DNA of 64,000 bases from Brachionus manjavacas (lineage: Eukaryota > Rotifera > Eurotatoria > Ploima > Brachionidae), in NCBI GenBank assembly GCA_019054805.1, contig JAHQIY010000006.1:6448001-6512000 (forward strand), in the 5' to 3' direction. The notes under the pieces were generated by a model. It was given only the letters and a program-made list of their open reading frames with translations, ran no database searches and was not told where the DNA came from. Below, one piece after another: positions 23,934 to 35,409 of this stretch. The position numbers and the translations under genes are program-made. Numbering within the stretch: the stretch's first letter is position 1; each line of letters starts with the position of its first letter.

Positions 23934-25440
23934 TTAAACAAAATGATTATAATTTTTAATGAGGTTTTTTAATTTTGATATAAAAATACAAATCGATCTA
24001 TTTAAATAGGTTAGACATAGTTTATCAATATTTAATTAATGTGAATTTTTGATTTTTTAATGATCAGATATTTTTTAAAAAAATCTAAAAAATTATAAAA
24101 TTAAAAAAAAAATTTTCACCTGAAAACACTAATAATTCATTTTATTTTTCCAATAGTGGTACAACTTAGTACTGAATTTTCAAAAATTTTTAAATTTCAA
24201 TTCTGCAAGAATTTTTTTTCAAAATTTTATTTTAAATGTTCAATTTGAGCATGTGCTCAAAAATTGTCTTTAAATTTGCAACAATGATGCAATATTAATT
24301 AAAATTTAAAAAGCGTCTAGGTGAGCACAAATGAATAGCTTCGAGTTGGAGATTTTTTTTATCTTTTTTCTTAAAGAATGTATCAAAGATTTGTCATAAA
24401 AAATTAAATTTTTTTTTTGATTTGGTTCTCTAAGTGTCTGTAATGATTTTAAAAAATAATGATAAGAATTCAATAATCAACTTTTTTATTTGTTAAGATT
24501 TTAAAATAAAAATATAATAATATTTATATGGTAATAAAAACCATTAAAAGTTAAAAATAATTAAAATTAAAAAGAAAAACATCAAAGCATAGATATTTTC
24601 TATTTTAACACAGAATCGTATTTATGGAACATTTCATCCATAAATATTACACAAAGCTGAACCATAACCTAATTTAATTCTGAAATCATCTAATAATTTT
24701 AATTTTATCTTTATTGCAATTAAATTAATTTTTTATGATTTTAACTTTCATAGTAAAAATGAAATATAATGATTATACTTTTGGTTAGGTATCTAACTTA
24801 ATTTGGTAATCTAACTTAATTTGATTTTTATTGAATAAAAAGATAAAAAGAAATTTTAAAAAACCTAAAGAATTCAATGATAAAAATTCTAAATAACTTA
24901 TTTTTTAATTTACTTGAAATTTAAATGTACGGCTAAAATAAAAAAATAAACTATTAAAATTTAAGTACTGAAAATCTCAAATGTTCAATACATGATAAAG
25001 ATATTTAACTGTACTTAATTTTGTACAGCTAATTATTTTATCTAGGTGTTAAATTTATTATCAAGCTTATCAATTTTTCAAAATGTAAATTGAATCCATT
25101 TTGTATAGTAAATTCATCTTTCTTTATTTAGTTTAGGTTAATATTTTTTGATTTTATATATGCTTTTTTTATTTTATTTTGTATTTTGTTTTTTATTTTG
25201 TTAAAGAAAAATTTAATTTTAATTCCCCTATTAAGGGTTAATGCTAAATAGGTAATAACAATAAAAATAATTTGTAAAAAATTAACTGACTAGAGTAAAT
25301 TAAGTCTTTAAAACAGACAGGAGAATAAATTAAGGAAATTTAAAAAGCTAAATATATTTGACAAAAATTTATTTTTTAAATTAAAAAAATATTAAAAATA
25401 ATTTTTTAAATTAAATTAATTAGAAGAATTATTTAGCTCT
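23934..25440. other. AT-rich spacer
   Basis: A long A/T-rich spacer without a supported gene, RNA or element. Confidence 0.45.
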
Positions 25441-25459
25441 TTTTATTTATTTCTTTATC

Positions 25460-26030
25460 AATAGCGAGCTAAAAGCTCTTTCAAATTAAAAATATAATTT
25501 CATAAAAAAAGAGGATAGATAAGTCAATTAAAGAATTCTTTAAATGCTTAAAATATTATCCTTTTGTTGCAGGATGAGGCAACCGTTCACACGGCTAGCT
25601 GGATACTAGGTAGAACAAGAAGGACATTGAAGTATCTTTTTAACAAAAACCTATTCAAGAAACTATACCCAACATTTGTAAGACCACATCTAGAATTTGT
25701 ATCAGCAGAGTGGAATAACCTGCCTGTAGGCGAGGCTTCAAAGTTACAAAGTGTACAACACAAAGCTACGAAGATAATGGAAGAAGTAAAAGAAAAAAAT
25801 TATTAAGGACGATTAAAGACCTTGAAAGCAGACATAAAAGAGGAGATTCAATACAAATATATGAATTAGTCAATGAATTAGATGAGATGGATATAAAAGA
25901 AGGGAAATAGCGGAAATAGATCTCACACATTCCAATTTGCCAGAGAAATCTGTTAGGAAAGCATGCCACGATACTGAACGCCAAGTCGGTGAACTGTATT
26001 TTTGCTACTTCTTGAATAAAAATTAAATAA
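25460..26030 (+). mobile_element. LINE reverse-transcriptase C-terminal fragment
   Basis: From 25570 the plus strand reads TASWILGRTRRTLKYLF, KLYPTFVRPHLEF and LQSVQHKATKIM, the block that follows the RT domain in CR1/Jockey-type LINEs. After about 25800 the reading continues in another frame (TIKDLESRHKRGD, IYELVNELDEMD), as in those elements. The motif GCGAGCTAAAAGCTC with a T-rich tract at 25440-25480 belongs to a tail motif seen elsewhere in the window and may mark a second, oppositely oriented insert. Confidence 0.75.
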
Positions 26031-26419
26031 ATTGAACTTTATTTTACTTCAGATAGTAGAGTAGATATTGATAGATAAAATTTTTTTTGAAAATATGGCT
26101 TATATATCACAGGTTTAAGTTAAAAGTCCTCGAGAAAAAAAAATTCTAGCCTAGATAAAATCAAGCTTTCAAGTGGCAATATCTAGAAAATTCCAAAATT
26201 GATCCTGGATCATTCGCTGAATATGTGATAGAACAATGGTTCACTAGTGTTCAAAAAAAAAGTATGCATATAATTATAATATTATAGAGTGGAACTTTTT
26301 TTCATTGAATACTTTGAAGCGTTTAATTTGAAAATAGAAAATAAAATGCTTAAAAATGACCTTATAGGTGTGAATAGCTTGTAAATAAACGTGACTTGAT
26401 ATTTGTTATAGATAGATTT

Positions 26420-26510
26420 TTCTAGAAATCTAAATCTCATAAAGTGTATATAAAGCTTTCTTATTTTAAAATACTCTCAGTTGTAGCTTAATTCAAAGAC
26501 ATTCTAGAAT
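26420..26510 (+). promoter_or_regulatory. TPS1 core promoter with heat-shock-like elements
   Basis: TATATAAA at 26447-26454 lies 32 bp before the A of an initiator-like TCAGTT (26477-26482). TTCTAGAA, a minimal heat-shock factor half-site pair (TTCnnGAA), occurs at 26420-26427 and 26502-26509. The arrangement resembles an inducible arthropod-style promoter. The start site and inducibility are inferences. Confidence 0.55.
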
Positions 26511-26554
26511 CTTGGTATTTTCAACTTAATTAAAGCTTACAAATAGTTCTAGAT

Positions 26555-28853
26555 ATGAAGCGATCACTGGTGGTTGTTTCCAACCGTCTTCCGTTTGTAA
26601 TAAACATAAACGAGGACGGCGAGCCAGTGCGAACCAACTCGGCAGGCGGCCTAGTGACTGCACTGGCGCCACTCGTCATCAAACACAAAGGCTACTGGGT
26701 CGGATGGGCAGGAAATAATTTCACACAGACCATGAAAATACCGGACAGCAAGGACTCGACAGCTATAGCTCACGGCATCAAGCCATCACAGATAATACCC
26801 ATTTTTTTCACCAAGGAAACTTACCAGTCCTACTACAATGGATTTTGTAATGCCACCCTGTGGCCCTTGATGCATTCGCTTCCCACTCTAGCCGTGTTCA
26901 AAGCCGAACAGTGGAACTCTTATGTTAGCGTGAATGAAAAATTCACAGCTGCGGCATTCGATGCAGTCAAAAAATTTGAAGACTATGAGGACAGAAACAA
27001 CCTTGTGTGGATTCATGATTACCAATTGATGGTGACGCCAATGATGCTGAGAAATCTACTTGACGAAGCCAATATTAGTTGCAAGCTGGCCTTTTTTCTG
27101 CACATACCATTTCCTTCTTGGGACATTTTCCGTCTAAATCCTTGGGCTAATGAGATCATACTTGGCTTGCTGGGCTGCGATTTGATCGCCTTTCACACAA
27201 ACACCTATGCCAGCAATTTCATCGAGTGTTGTCTGAACATTCTTGGCGCCAGAGTCGACAGAAAAGAGATGATTGTCGAATATGGCAACAAGACTATTGT
27301 GATCAGAGCGTTGCCAATTGGCATACCCTACGATTGGTTCGAGAGGAACGCGCGCGTCTCGCCCAAACCTTTCAATTTCAAAGAAAAAGTTATCTTTGGC
27401 GTGGACAGACTTGACTACACCAAAGGCATCATCCAGCGCGTTCGTGGCTATGAACGCTTCTTGGAAAAGTATCCAGAGTGTAGAGAAAAGTGTGTTTTTT
27501 TCCAAGTAGCTGTGCCGTCCAGAACAGATGTGGAAGATTACAGAAATTTAAAAGACGAACTCGAGAGAGAGATAGGCCGAGTGAGCGGCCGCTTTGCCAC
27601 TGCCGAATGGACTCCCATCAAGTACATTTACAACAACATATCTCAGTATGAACTAGCTGGCTACTATCGTGATGCACGAATAGCTCTGATTACTCCGGTC
27701 AGAGATGGCATGAATTTGGTGGCCAAAGAGTATGTGGCGTGTCAAATAGACGATCCTGGTGTGTTGATCATTTCGCCATTTACTGGCGCTGGCGAGACCA
27801 TGAACGAAGCGTTGCTGGTCAATCCTCTGGAGCATGACTTGGTGGCCGATGCAATCAAGACTGCCTATGACATGAAATACTACGAGAGAAAGCTGAGAAT
27901 GAATGCTTTGCAGACCAGAGAACGATTGTTCAATTTGGACACTTGGTTGGAATCTTTTTGAAGCCATAGACATGATTGACAGCGTGAAAAAGATGCAGTC
28001 ACTAAATGTGTCTGACTATGAGTCGTGGCTAGGACCGATCATAAAAGGCTACAATCTAGCCATCATTTTGGACTATGACGGAACCCTTGTTCCCATTCAG
28101 TCTCATCCTGATTTGGCTGTGTTGCCACAAGATGTTAAAAATCTACTAGAAACACTAATGGAGTGTAAACATATTGATGTGACCATTTTGTCTGGTAGGT
28201 CAATGGAAAATTTAAAAAGATTAATAAATGTAAAGAACATAAACCTGTCCGGCAGTCATGGCATGGAGCTGTGTTTGGCCAATGGCCTAGAGGAAGAGTG
28301 CGAACAAGCTGCAGTGTTTCGAGCCAAAATACCAGATTTGGCCGACGAGCTTAGACAGAGTGTGTGCGAGTATGGTGGATGGGTCGAGGAAAAAAAGTTT
28401 CATGTTACATTCCATTGGCGGGACACGAACGTCAATTTTAGGCAGATTATGGCTCAAAAAGCAACTGACATCATTCAAAAGTATGGACTTCAAGCAGTCA
28501 AGGCGCATTTTTCAGTGGAGGCAAGACCTCCGATCGGATGGGACAAAGGTAGAGGCGTGTACAATATTCTGGAGAAGTTGTACGGTGTCACCTGGGCTGA
28601 TAATTACAAAGCTGTTTTCATAGGAGATGATGAAACTGATGAGGATGCGATGAGAGCTCTTTCTGGTCTCGGAATCACTTTTAGAGTTGGCAAAACGAAT
28701 ATTAAAACTGCCGCGTCTCACCGCTTGGCTAACCCCGATGCCGTCAAGGTTTTTTTGGAATGGGCCATTGAATATGTAGAAAAAAGAAAGTCGAGCATTC
28801 AGACTCCTATTTTTGAGAGAAGAAATCAGGGAATTAGGAGAAAAAATAATTAA
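26555..28853 (+). pseudogene. Trehalose-6-phosphate synthase/phosphatase, copy 1, frame broken
   Basis: Bifunctional enzyme family that makes trehalose-6-phosphate from UDP-glucose and glucose-6-phosphate (GT20 domain) and then dephosphorylates it (HAD-type TPP domain). The GT20 part (26555-27961, 468 codons) has NRLPFV, SAGGLVTALAP, WIHDYQL, FFLHIPFPSWD and GVDRLDYTKG. The T-run at 27955-27959 has five T where copy 2 has seven, so a TGA follows. The TPP part (to 28853) continues in another frame with LDYDGT, GSHGMEL and GDDETDEDAM. No intron is seen. If real, it may make a synthase-only protein; if a sequencing error, it is a full 766-768 aa enzyme. From 26957 to 28278 it matches copy 2 with no substitution that I can see. 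Confidence 0.9.
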
Positions 28854-29160
28854 TTGTATTTATTGATGTTTTATTTGAGATTTAATGTAATTTTGAGTTT
28901 TTAGAGTTATTTTGTAATTTGGGTAAGGGAAAGATTCCTAATTTATGTTTAGATCACTGTTGTAGAATTATTTATTGCTTATTAATTCATTTTTAAATAA
29001 AGTTTTGATTGATTAAAATTTTTTCAGTAATTTGAGAGAAAAAAATTTTTGATTTTAGAATTTAGGCTGTTACATTAGATTTTTGATTCTTATAATTTTT
29101 TCAAATACATTTTTATCTAAATAAGAAAGATCATTAAAACAAACAAAGATATTTTTAAAT
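28854..29160. other. TPS1 3' flank
   Basis: A/T-rich 3' flank. AATAAA at about 28996-29001 could be the polyadenylation signal. No other feature. Confidence 0.4.
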
Positions 29161-29504
29161 GTTATTTTAAATGGTTTAATTTTTTGTGTTTGAATTTCAA
29201 AATTTATCAAATACTGAAATAACATTGAAAAAGTGCGATGTTTCAATTATTTTTTCAGTTTCAAATAAAGAAATAATTTTAGGTTAATATTGCAAGCATG
29301 AAAAACTTGGTGTTTTATGAATTATGACTTTAGGTTTGTGATATGATGATCCTTAAGATAATATTTGTAGTTTAAAAAACTATTTACGCTCTGTTTTTCA
29401 TTTTTTATCAATTGAGTATTTGTTGAAAAGCACAAAACGAAAGTAAATTATCACTTATGTCAAAATTTCATTAGATGAAAACAAAGTTTTTCGGGTTTTT
29501 GATT

Positions 29505-32195
29505 CTTGTTCTCAGGTTTTATGAACTATTATTTCACCAAATTTAAAAAAAAATATTGTAATGATAAAAAATAAAATATAAAAGATAAAATTGGGCGGAG
29601 TAAGAAAATTTTGCGAAATAGTTGAATCTATGTTCCCCAAAGTCAAAAACTTGAAGGGTGAACAATTTATTTTAATTTTCTTTAATTTTTATTATTTATG
29701 CTGAAAGGCAAAGATTTAGAAGAGAGCGCATTTAGGTATTTGGGATTATGGAAAGAGTAATACCAAGTCAACCAGATCATAGCAAATGCTATTTTAAAGG
29801 CTCTATATTACTTTTGAGAAAAATTTTTTAGAGAAAAAGACAAAAATTTTGTCGAAATACTTTTGAGAAATTTTTTTTAGTGAAAAATTTTAGAGAAAAA
29901 TTTCTGTGAAAATTATGTGTGAAAATTTTTTCTACAAAAATCTAATACTAGAATATTCTTATTTAATTCAAATTTACTTAGTGAATTTAATTATTGAATA
30001 TAATTTGAATTTATGGATCTTGAAGCTTTTAAAAATTTAAATTTGAATGACGAAAGACAGTCACCATATTTGCGTCTAAGAAACCGCACTATTCCAAAAA
30101 CACAAGCGGTCGCAAATAGTGATGCTTCGGATGAAATAGTTCATACAAGTCCAATATTATCAAATGAAAATTGTTTTTGTGATTCTTTTTCGAATGTTAA
30201 CAACAACTCAAACCAATTAGTTAATTATTCTAGTAGTAGTAGTGATGATAGTATGAATGAACCGTACTATGACGTTAATGATTTATTTAGTTCTGACGAC
30301 AATTCAATCGAATCTGTAAAAGATACCTCTAAGTTATCAATCGAATCGACCTTCGAAGAATTAATATTTAGCAAAACAACAAAGTTAAAACCAAAAATTG
30401 TATATAGTGAATATGAGTATATATACGAAAAAACATATGGAAATAAAAAATATTGGCGTTGTTTGTATGTCGATCTTAGTGCAAAGAAGTATTGCAAAGC
30501 AAGAATTCATACTGATTTGAATAACAAATTGATTAAAGTTACAAAAACTCAACACATACATGAAATGGATCCTGATGTAATTGATGCAAAATTATTGACT
30601 TGTGAAATAAAAGAGCGTGGTAAAGACACTGCTGAGAATCCGCGTCGAATAATCACAGATGCCCTTACAAAGCTTCCGAGAAGTGCTAATCATTTAATTG
30701 CAACAAAAGAAAATCTAACTCAGCAAGTAAATAGAATTAGGAAAAAAGAATGTGACGGCGCTGTAGCAAATCCCAAATGCAAAAAAGATATTATAATACC
30801 AAACAAATTAAGCTTAACTTATTCTGGCAATCAATTTGTGTTCTTTGACAGTGGTCAAGATGATGAGAATAGAATAATAGTTTTAGCCACAGATGAAAAT
30901 TTAAATGTTTTAAAGAATAGTAAAATTTGGTGCGTTGATGGGACGTTTGAGATAACCCCAACTTTGTTTTATCAATTATTTACGATTAATGTCATAGAGT
31001 CAGGTCGAAATATTCCATTGTTATACGCATTTTTAAGCAATAAAAATCAAGATACATACTTTAGACTTTTCGAATGTTTAAGTACTCGATTGAATTCTAG
31101 TCCAGATTATATTTTTTGCGATTTTGAGAAAGCGATTTTAAATTCGTTAGAAAATTTTTTTCCAAGTAGCAAATTAAGCGGGTGTTGGTTCCATTTGGCG
31201 GATAATTTATTTAAACATGTGCAAAGTAATGGTTTAGTTAAAGAGTTTAGATGTCGATCAAATTTTAGTTTACGTAAGTGTTACAAATATGTGAAATTTT
31301 TGGCGTTTGTACCAGCGCATGATGTAATTGAAACTTTTGAAATGATTAAAGATATTTCGCCAAAGAACTTTAAGCCAATACTAGACTACTTTGAAAAATT
31401 TTACATCGGATTGCCTATGAAAAATGACACAACAAAAAGAGCAGTTCCACAATATCCCATAAAATTATGGAATGTTTACAAAAGAATTGATAGAGATTTG
31501 CCACGCACTAATAATCATATAGAAGCTTGGCACAGATCACTCAAACAAGACATAGAAAGTCATCCAACATTCATCAAACTTTTAAAGCATCTTCTTCGAG
31601 AACAGCGTCTGGCTGAAAAGTTAATTGATGAAGTTCGAGTAGGCATTTTTGGCAGAAGATCAAACAAAGAAGTTAAAAAAGATATTGCTGTTAAAAATTT
31701 ATTAGAACAGTATGATTCAGAACAAAAATTTTTATTTTTAGATAAATTGATTGCCATTTATGACACTAAAAAAGTAAAATCAAATGAAAATTTAGATATT
31801 GAATATAGTTAAAGTGATTAAATTAATGTAAATATTGACTAATTAGTAGATTTTTTTTTTCAATAATATTTTTCACACATTTTTTTTCAATAATAATTTT
31901 CTCTTATTTTTTTCAATAAAGTAATTTTCTATAAAAGTGTCAATTTTTTCTCGAACATTTTTCACAAATTTTTTTTTCTCAAAAATGATAGGTTGCCATT
32001 TTAAAGCTCTTCCAAAAAAAAAAACCTAAAAAAATTTCAACTAATTTTTAAATCAGTTTCGGGAATAAGGAATTCTATTAAATTTTGAGCTTTATTCAAT
32101 TTGTTCGCATAATCTAAAAATCTTTCGTATAATTCTATTGCGAACAAAAAAATTGTTCAAAATATATACCAATAGTTCACAAAACCTGAGAACAA
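29505..32195 (+). mobile_element. MULE-type transposon with terminal inverted repeats
   Basis: The motif ATAGTTCAnAAAACCTGAGAACAA occurs inverted at about 29505-29529 and direct at 32172-32195. A further inward pair, around 29795-29850 and 31950-32015, shares TTTTAAAG and TTTTGAGAAAAA blocks, so the repeats are long and degenerate. The transposase gene 30013-31812 fills the centre. Confidence 0.7.
30013..31812 (+). CDS. MULE-type transposase with FLYWCH-like zinc finger
   Basis: A 599-aa uninterrupted transposase that would cut and join the ends of its element. An acidic, Ser-rich N-terminus (1-110) precedes a FLYWCH/WRKY-GCM1-like zinc finger at about 135-182 (KYWRCLY, YCKARI, then HIH). 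The MULE DDE domain follows: first Asp near 309 (WCVDGTFEI), second Asp near 370 (FCDFEKA), the GCWFH motif just after, and Glu near 504 (NNHIEAWHRS). All three acidic residues are present and the frame is open, so it may be active. It lies between matching inverted repeats about 1.1 kb downstream of TPS1. The start is the first ATG after stops. Confidence 0.88.
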   Translation: MDLEAFKNLNLNDERQSPYLRLRNRTIPKTQAVANSDASDEIVHTSPILSNENCFCDSFSNVNNNSNQLVNYSSSSSDDSMNEPYYDVNDLFSSDDNSIESVKDTSKLSIESTFEELIFSKTTKLKPKIVYSEYEYIYEKTYGNKKYWRCLYVDLSAKKYCKARIHTDLNNKLIKVTKTQHIHEMDPDVIDAKLLTCEIKERGKDTAENPRRIITDALTKLPRSANHLIATKENLTQQVNRIRKKECDGAVANPKCKKDIIIPNKLSLTYSGNQFVFFDSGQDDENRIIVLATDENLNVLKNSKIWCVDGTFEITPTLFYQLFTINVIESGRNIPLLYAFLSNKNQDTYFRLFECLSTRLNSSPDYIFCDFEKAILNSLENFFPSSKLSGCWFHLADNLFKHVQSNGLVKEFRCRSNFSLRKCYKYVKFLAFVPAHDVIETFEMIKDISPKNFKPILDYFEKFYIGLPMKNDTTKRAVPQYPIKLWNVYKRIDRDLPRTNNHIEAWHRSLKQDIESHPTFIKLLKHLLREQRLAEKLIDEVRVGIFGRRSNKEVKKDIAVKNLLEQYDSEQKFLFLDKLIAIYDTKKVKSNENLDIEYS

Positions 32196-32339
32196 AACAT
32201 TTCGGATAATAAGTGAACTATGGTTCACCTAACCGACTTATTCCAGTTTTTTAATGATTGAATATAAAATTTAATCAAAACGAATTAATTATCTATTTTT
32301 TTTTCTTTTCAATGCTCATTTTTATTCTTTTTATTTATG

Positions 32340-33880
32340 GGTATATTTTTTGTCAGTAGATAATTATTTTTTTTAGTAGATACTTTTTTTTAATAAAAAT
32401 TAGATAAAATCAATATGAAGTAGATAATAGTTTTTAATAGAAGATGTATATTTTTTCAAATATAGATAATTAAAAAAAAAACATAATAAAAACAGTAAAA
32501 AAAATTACCTTGAAAAAAACAAACAAAGTAATTGACGCTTAATTTCTTAACCTTTTTTATCGGCTGCTCACTTTCATTATTAGATTTTTTTGGTCTTCCA
32601 CGTTTACGTTTCTCAGAAATTTGAATATTGTTTTCGACTAGATCTTGGACTGCTGAATTTGAAGCCAAAACAAGTTGATTTTGATGAGAGACATTAACGA
32701 TTGAATAGTTTACACTTAGAACCGAACTTGAAACCTCTTGTTTGACTTCGTGTTGATTTAGATTGTCTAACTGCCTGTTAATCGGAGCAATCGAATTTCT
32801 TTCTAAAGCTGATCTTGCTTTTTTTTTCGACCTCGTTTTGCATTGCCTTTGATCGCTAAGTCCAAACCCGGGAATTTGTTTAAATTCAAAAAGTGCGAAG
32901 TTCCGATTGTGTGCTTGCATTTAAAGTTTTTTTGCCAATAATGGCATGAACAAGTACTCGATTCCCAATTTTCCCAATCGATTTTAACAGCAATAAATTT
33001 CATACTCCATTCCAACAACTCATCAAGATTAGCCAACCATCTTCTTTTATCCAAAACTCTTTGCACTGTGTCTTTGTAATATCGGACGTCGATTCAGAAG
33101 TTGTACACATGTAGAACTGAGTGCCTTCGTGCAAATATTTGACTATTCGTTTTCTCAATTTGACCCAATTGTAACCGAATGTCCATTCTCTAGTTGAAAT
33201 GATCAACTTTAACTCAAATTTTTTTGTCGTCGTAAACTCGGCGTCTCGGTCAAGAGACCATTTCTGCAGCATGTCTTTCATAACTTTCACAAAATCGTGA
33301 AGACTCAACCTGTCTCGATCAGTACCCTCGTCTTTGATCACCTTGTTTGTAGACTCTAACCCATTATTGGTACTCGGAAAACCTTGCGCGTAAGTCTCAT
33401 ACAAGCCAAAAGTGTTCTCGCTCATCCATTGTGCCCTGAAGTAGTCAAAAAACTTAGTAATGTTTTCATCATTCCTTCTGGACCATTTTTGCTCTAAAAG
33501 ATCGAACGCAGTGTTGAAAAGCCTATGTTGAACACCGCCTTGTATAGACTTGAAATCGGCCTTTATTCTAACCTTTGTATCTTTGTCGACCCCTTTGAGA
33601 TTTTCGTCGATTTTCCTTTCAACATGAGCCCAGCATACAATTCGTTTTTCTAGACGAAAGACCGATTTAAATCCGTTCGTTATTGCGTCGCTGCATTTTA
33701 GCACTGCAAATTAGCATTTTTATGATAAATATCTACTTCAGAAAACAATTATCTACATTTGAATAAAAATATCTTTTAAATACTATTTTGTCTTATAACA
33801 AAAATTATTTATCTACTATTTATTTTATCTACTTTTTTAAATAAAATTTTCTCCTAAAAAAACATTTATCTACTAACGAA
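32340..33880 (-). mobile_element. Second MULE element with GTAGATA subterminal repeats
   Basis: Copies of GTAGATA lie at 32355-32430 in one orientation, and TATCTAC copies lie at 33725-33880 in the other, bracketing the broken minus-strand transposase. Clustered inverted subterminal motifs are commonly transposase-binding sites. Confidence 0.55.
32508..33706 (-). pseudogene. MULE-type transposase, 5'-truncated and frameshifted
   Basis: The minus strand from 33706 encodes the second half of a MULE transposase: KCSDAITNGF (second Asp), VCWAHVERKI (CxxH) and PSTNNGLESTNKVIKD (Glu region), then a SWIM zinc finger at about 32960-32900 (CSCHYW and FKCKH) and an AT-hook (KRKRGRPKK) near 32600. A frame change near 33050-33000 and a run of nine A where ten are needed (32819-32827) break it. 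The exon begins after TTTGCAG, and no upstream exon with the first Asp is present before the right-hand repeats. It differs in type from the 30013-31812 transposase. Confidence 0.8.
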
Positions 33881-33899
33881 AAACTATGCTATTTATTTA

Positions 33900-34000
33900 T
33901 TTAATTTTATTTTAGTTTTTTCATGTGTCTCTAGTCTGAATGAGCATTTGCTCGGGAAAAAATAAATAAATGAAATAATTAAAAATTAAAAAAGAATTTC
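33900..34000. repeat. Tail-like hairpin with ATAAATAAA tract
   Basis: GAGCATTTGCTCGGG followed by AAAAAATAAATAAATGAAATA at 33939-33980 resembles the GAGCTAAAGCTC plus TTTATT tail motif found at 7378, 7681, 25462 and 49660. It is probably a retroelement 3' end. Confidence 0.4.
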
Positions 34001-34218
34001 CAATATTTTTTTCAGATTTTAAAATAAAAATTAAACTCATTATATTTCACTAAATAGTTTAATTTCAAATATGAAAATGCTTGCATTAACTTAAATTATT
34101 TTTTTATTTGAGACTGAAAAAATAATTTGAAGCATCGCACTTTTTTTAATGTTATTTCAACATTGGATTCATTTTGTATTTCAAACACAAAAAATTTAAC
34201 CATATTGAAAATAAAATA

Positions 34219-35409
34219 AATTCAATTGTTCGTTGTTTACTTAAAAAGAAAAAATAATAAATTTAAAAATTATTTTTAAAACACATTCCCATTCTTCTAA
34301 TTATTGTCTGCCATAAATTGTAGAAATGTGCCACAAGAATCCGTAATTAGGACTTTTTTCAGCATTTTTATAAAAAATGTACCAAACATCTCTTTTTTGC
34401 CTACGCTTCGGCCACTTTGGTTTTCTAAAATGAAATTTATTTTAGAATTGAATAAAAGAAAGTAAAAATTTCAATAAATAAATTGCTTTGTTTTTAAGAG
34501 ATCTATGTTGAAATTTTCAACGTTTAAGCTTTCAATTTTCAATAATATAAATTTAATATATACAGATTTTGTTTCAAAATTTGAATAAATTAACTTAAAT
34601 AGCTGGTTGTTAAATTTTTTCAAATAACTTTAGAGTGAATTACTGAATTTTTATAATTTTTATATTTTAAATATATTTTTTTTAAATTAATTTAATAAAT
34701 GAAGTGTTAATCAGTCTCATTAGGCATGGGCACTGGCCTGTTGATTTACCTTGAAATTGGAATTAATAAAAGAAAACTTTTTTTACGATATTTTATTTGA
34801 TTTGATTTGCTCCGATTTCACGATAATTAACGATATTTTAGGTAAAAATAAAATATGATAAAAATATAATTTTATGATAATTTCCTTTTTAATAACAAAT
34901 TTTCAAAAATGTAAAATCCGTATTTTTTTCTTATATAATCCTTTAATTCGTTCTACATCATCTCAATTGGATCATTGGATTAGATCAGATGATTTTTGTG
35001 AAGATTTCACCTATTTAAATAATTGTTTTTTTTTTGGGAAATATTTTTTATTAAATAAATAATAATAAAATAATTTTCAACAATTCTCAGATTTATGTTT
35101 TGTATCGATGTCCTTATGCAGTTTAAAGAGATATCCGTTAAATTTGACAAATTAATTTCGCAAAGATTAATTTCGACAAGTTATGATTAGAATTAAAAAT
35201 CTTTATAATTTTTTAGACAAATCGTCAACTTAGAAAGCTAATTTAGTTCACTTACTATTTAAAAAATGAATGAGTTATTAAATGATATGAATAATCTTAG
35301 CGTTCAATTAGATTAAAATTTTTAACTACAATCAACTTAGGACCGGTCGAGTAAATAAGAGAAAAGTGGATTAGATAATTTTAGAGGAAAATAAATTGAT
35401 TAGCTTAAA
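34219..35409. other. AT-rich spacer with possible hAT end
   Basis: Mostly A/T-rich. TTAGGCATGGGCACTGGCC at about 34721-34739 recalls hAT-type termini (CAGGCATGGGCA), but I find no matching right end. The 62-codon frame at 34874-35062 is not convincing. Confidence 0.35.

Larger units (their letters stand above)
29161..34218. mobile_element. Composite MULE region bounded by about 142-bp inverted repeats
   Basis: The arm 29161-29302 (contains AACATTGAAAAAGTGCGATG) is inverted at 34076-34218 (AACATTAAAAAAAGTGCGAT on the minus strand), with the same order of blocks along the whole arm. Between them lie two transposase genes in opposite directions, each with its own inner inverted repeats (29505-32195 and 32340-33880). 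This suggests one element inserted into another, or a composite element. No outer target-site duplication is evident. Confidence 0.7.

Noticed and set aside
27134..27505. 123-codon antisense frame within TPS1, repeated exactly at 42271-42642 in TPS2
   Set aside because: It is a shadow of the GT20 coding sequence; its identity in both copies only reflects the converted tract.
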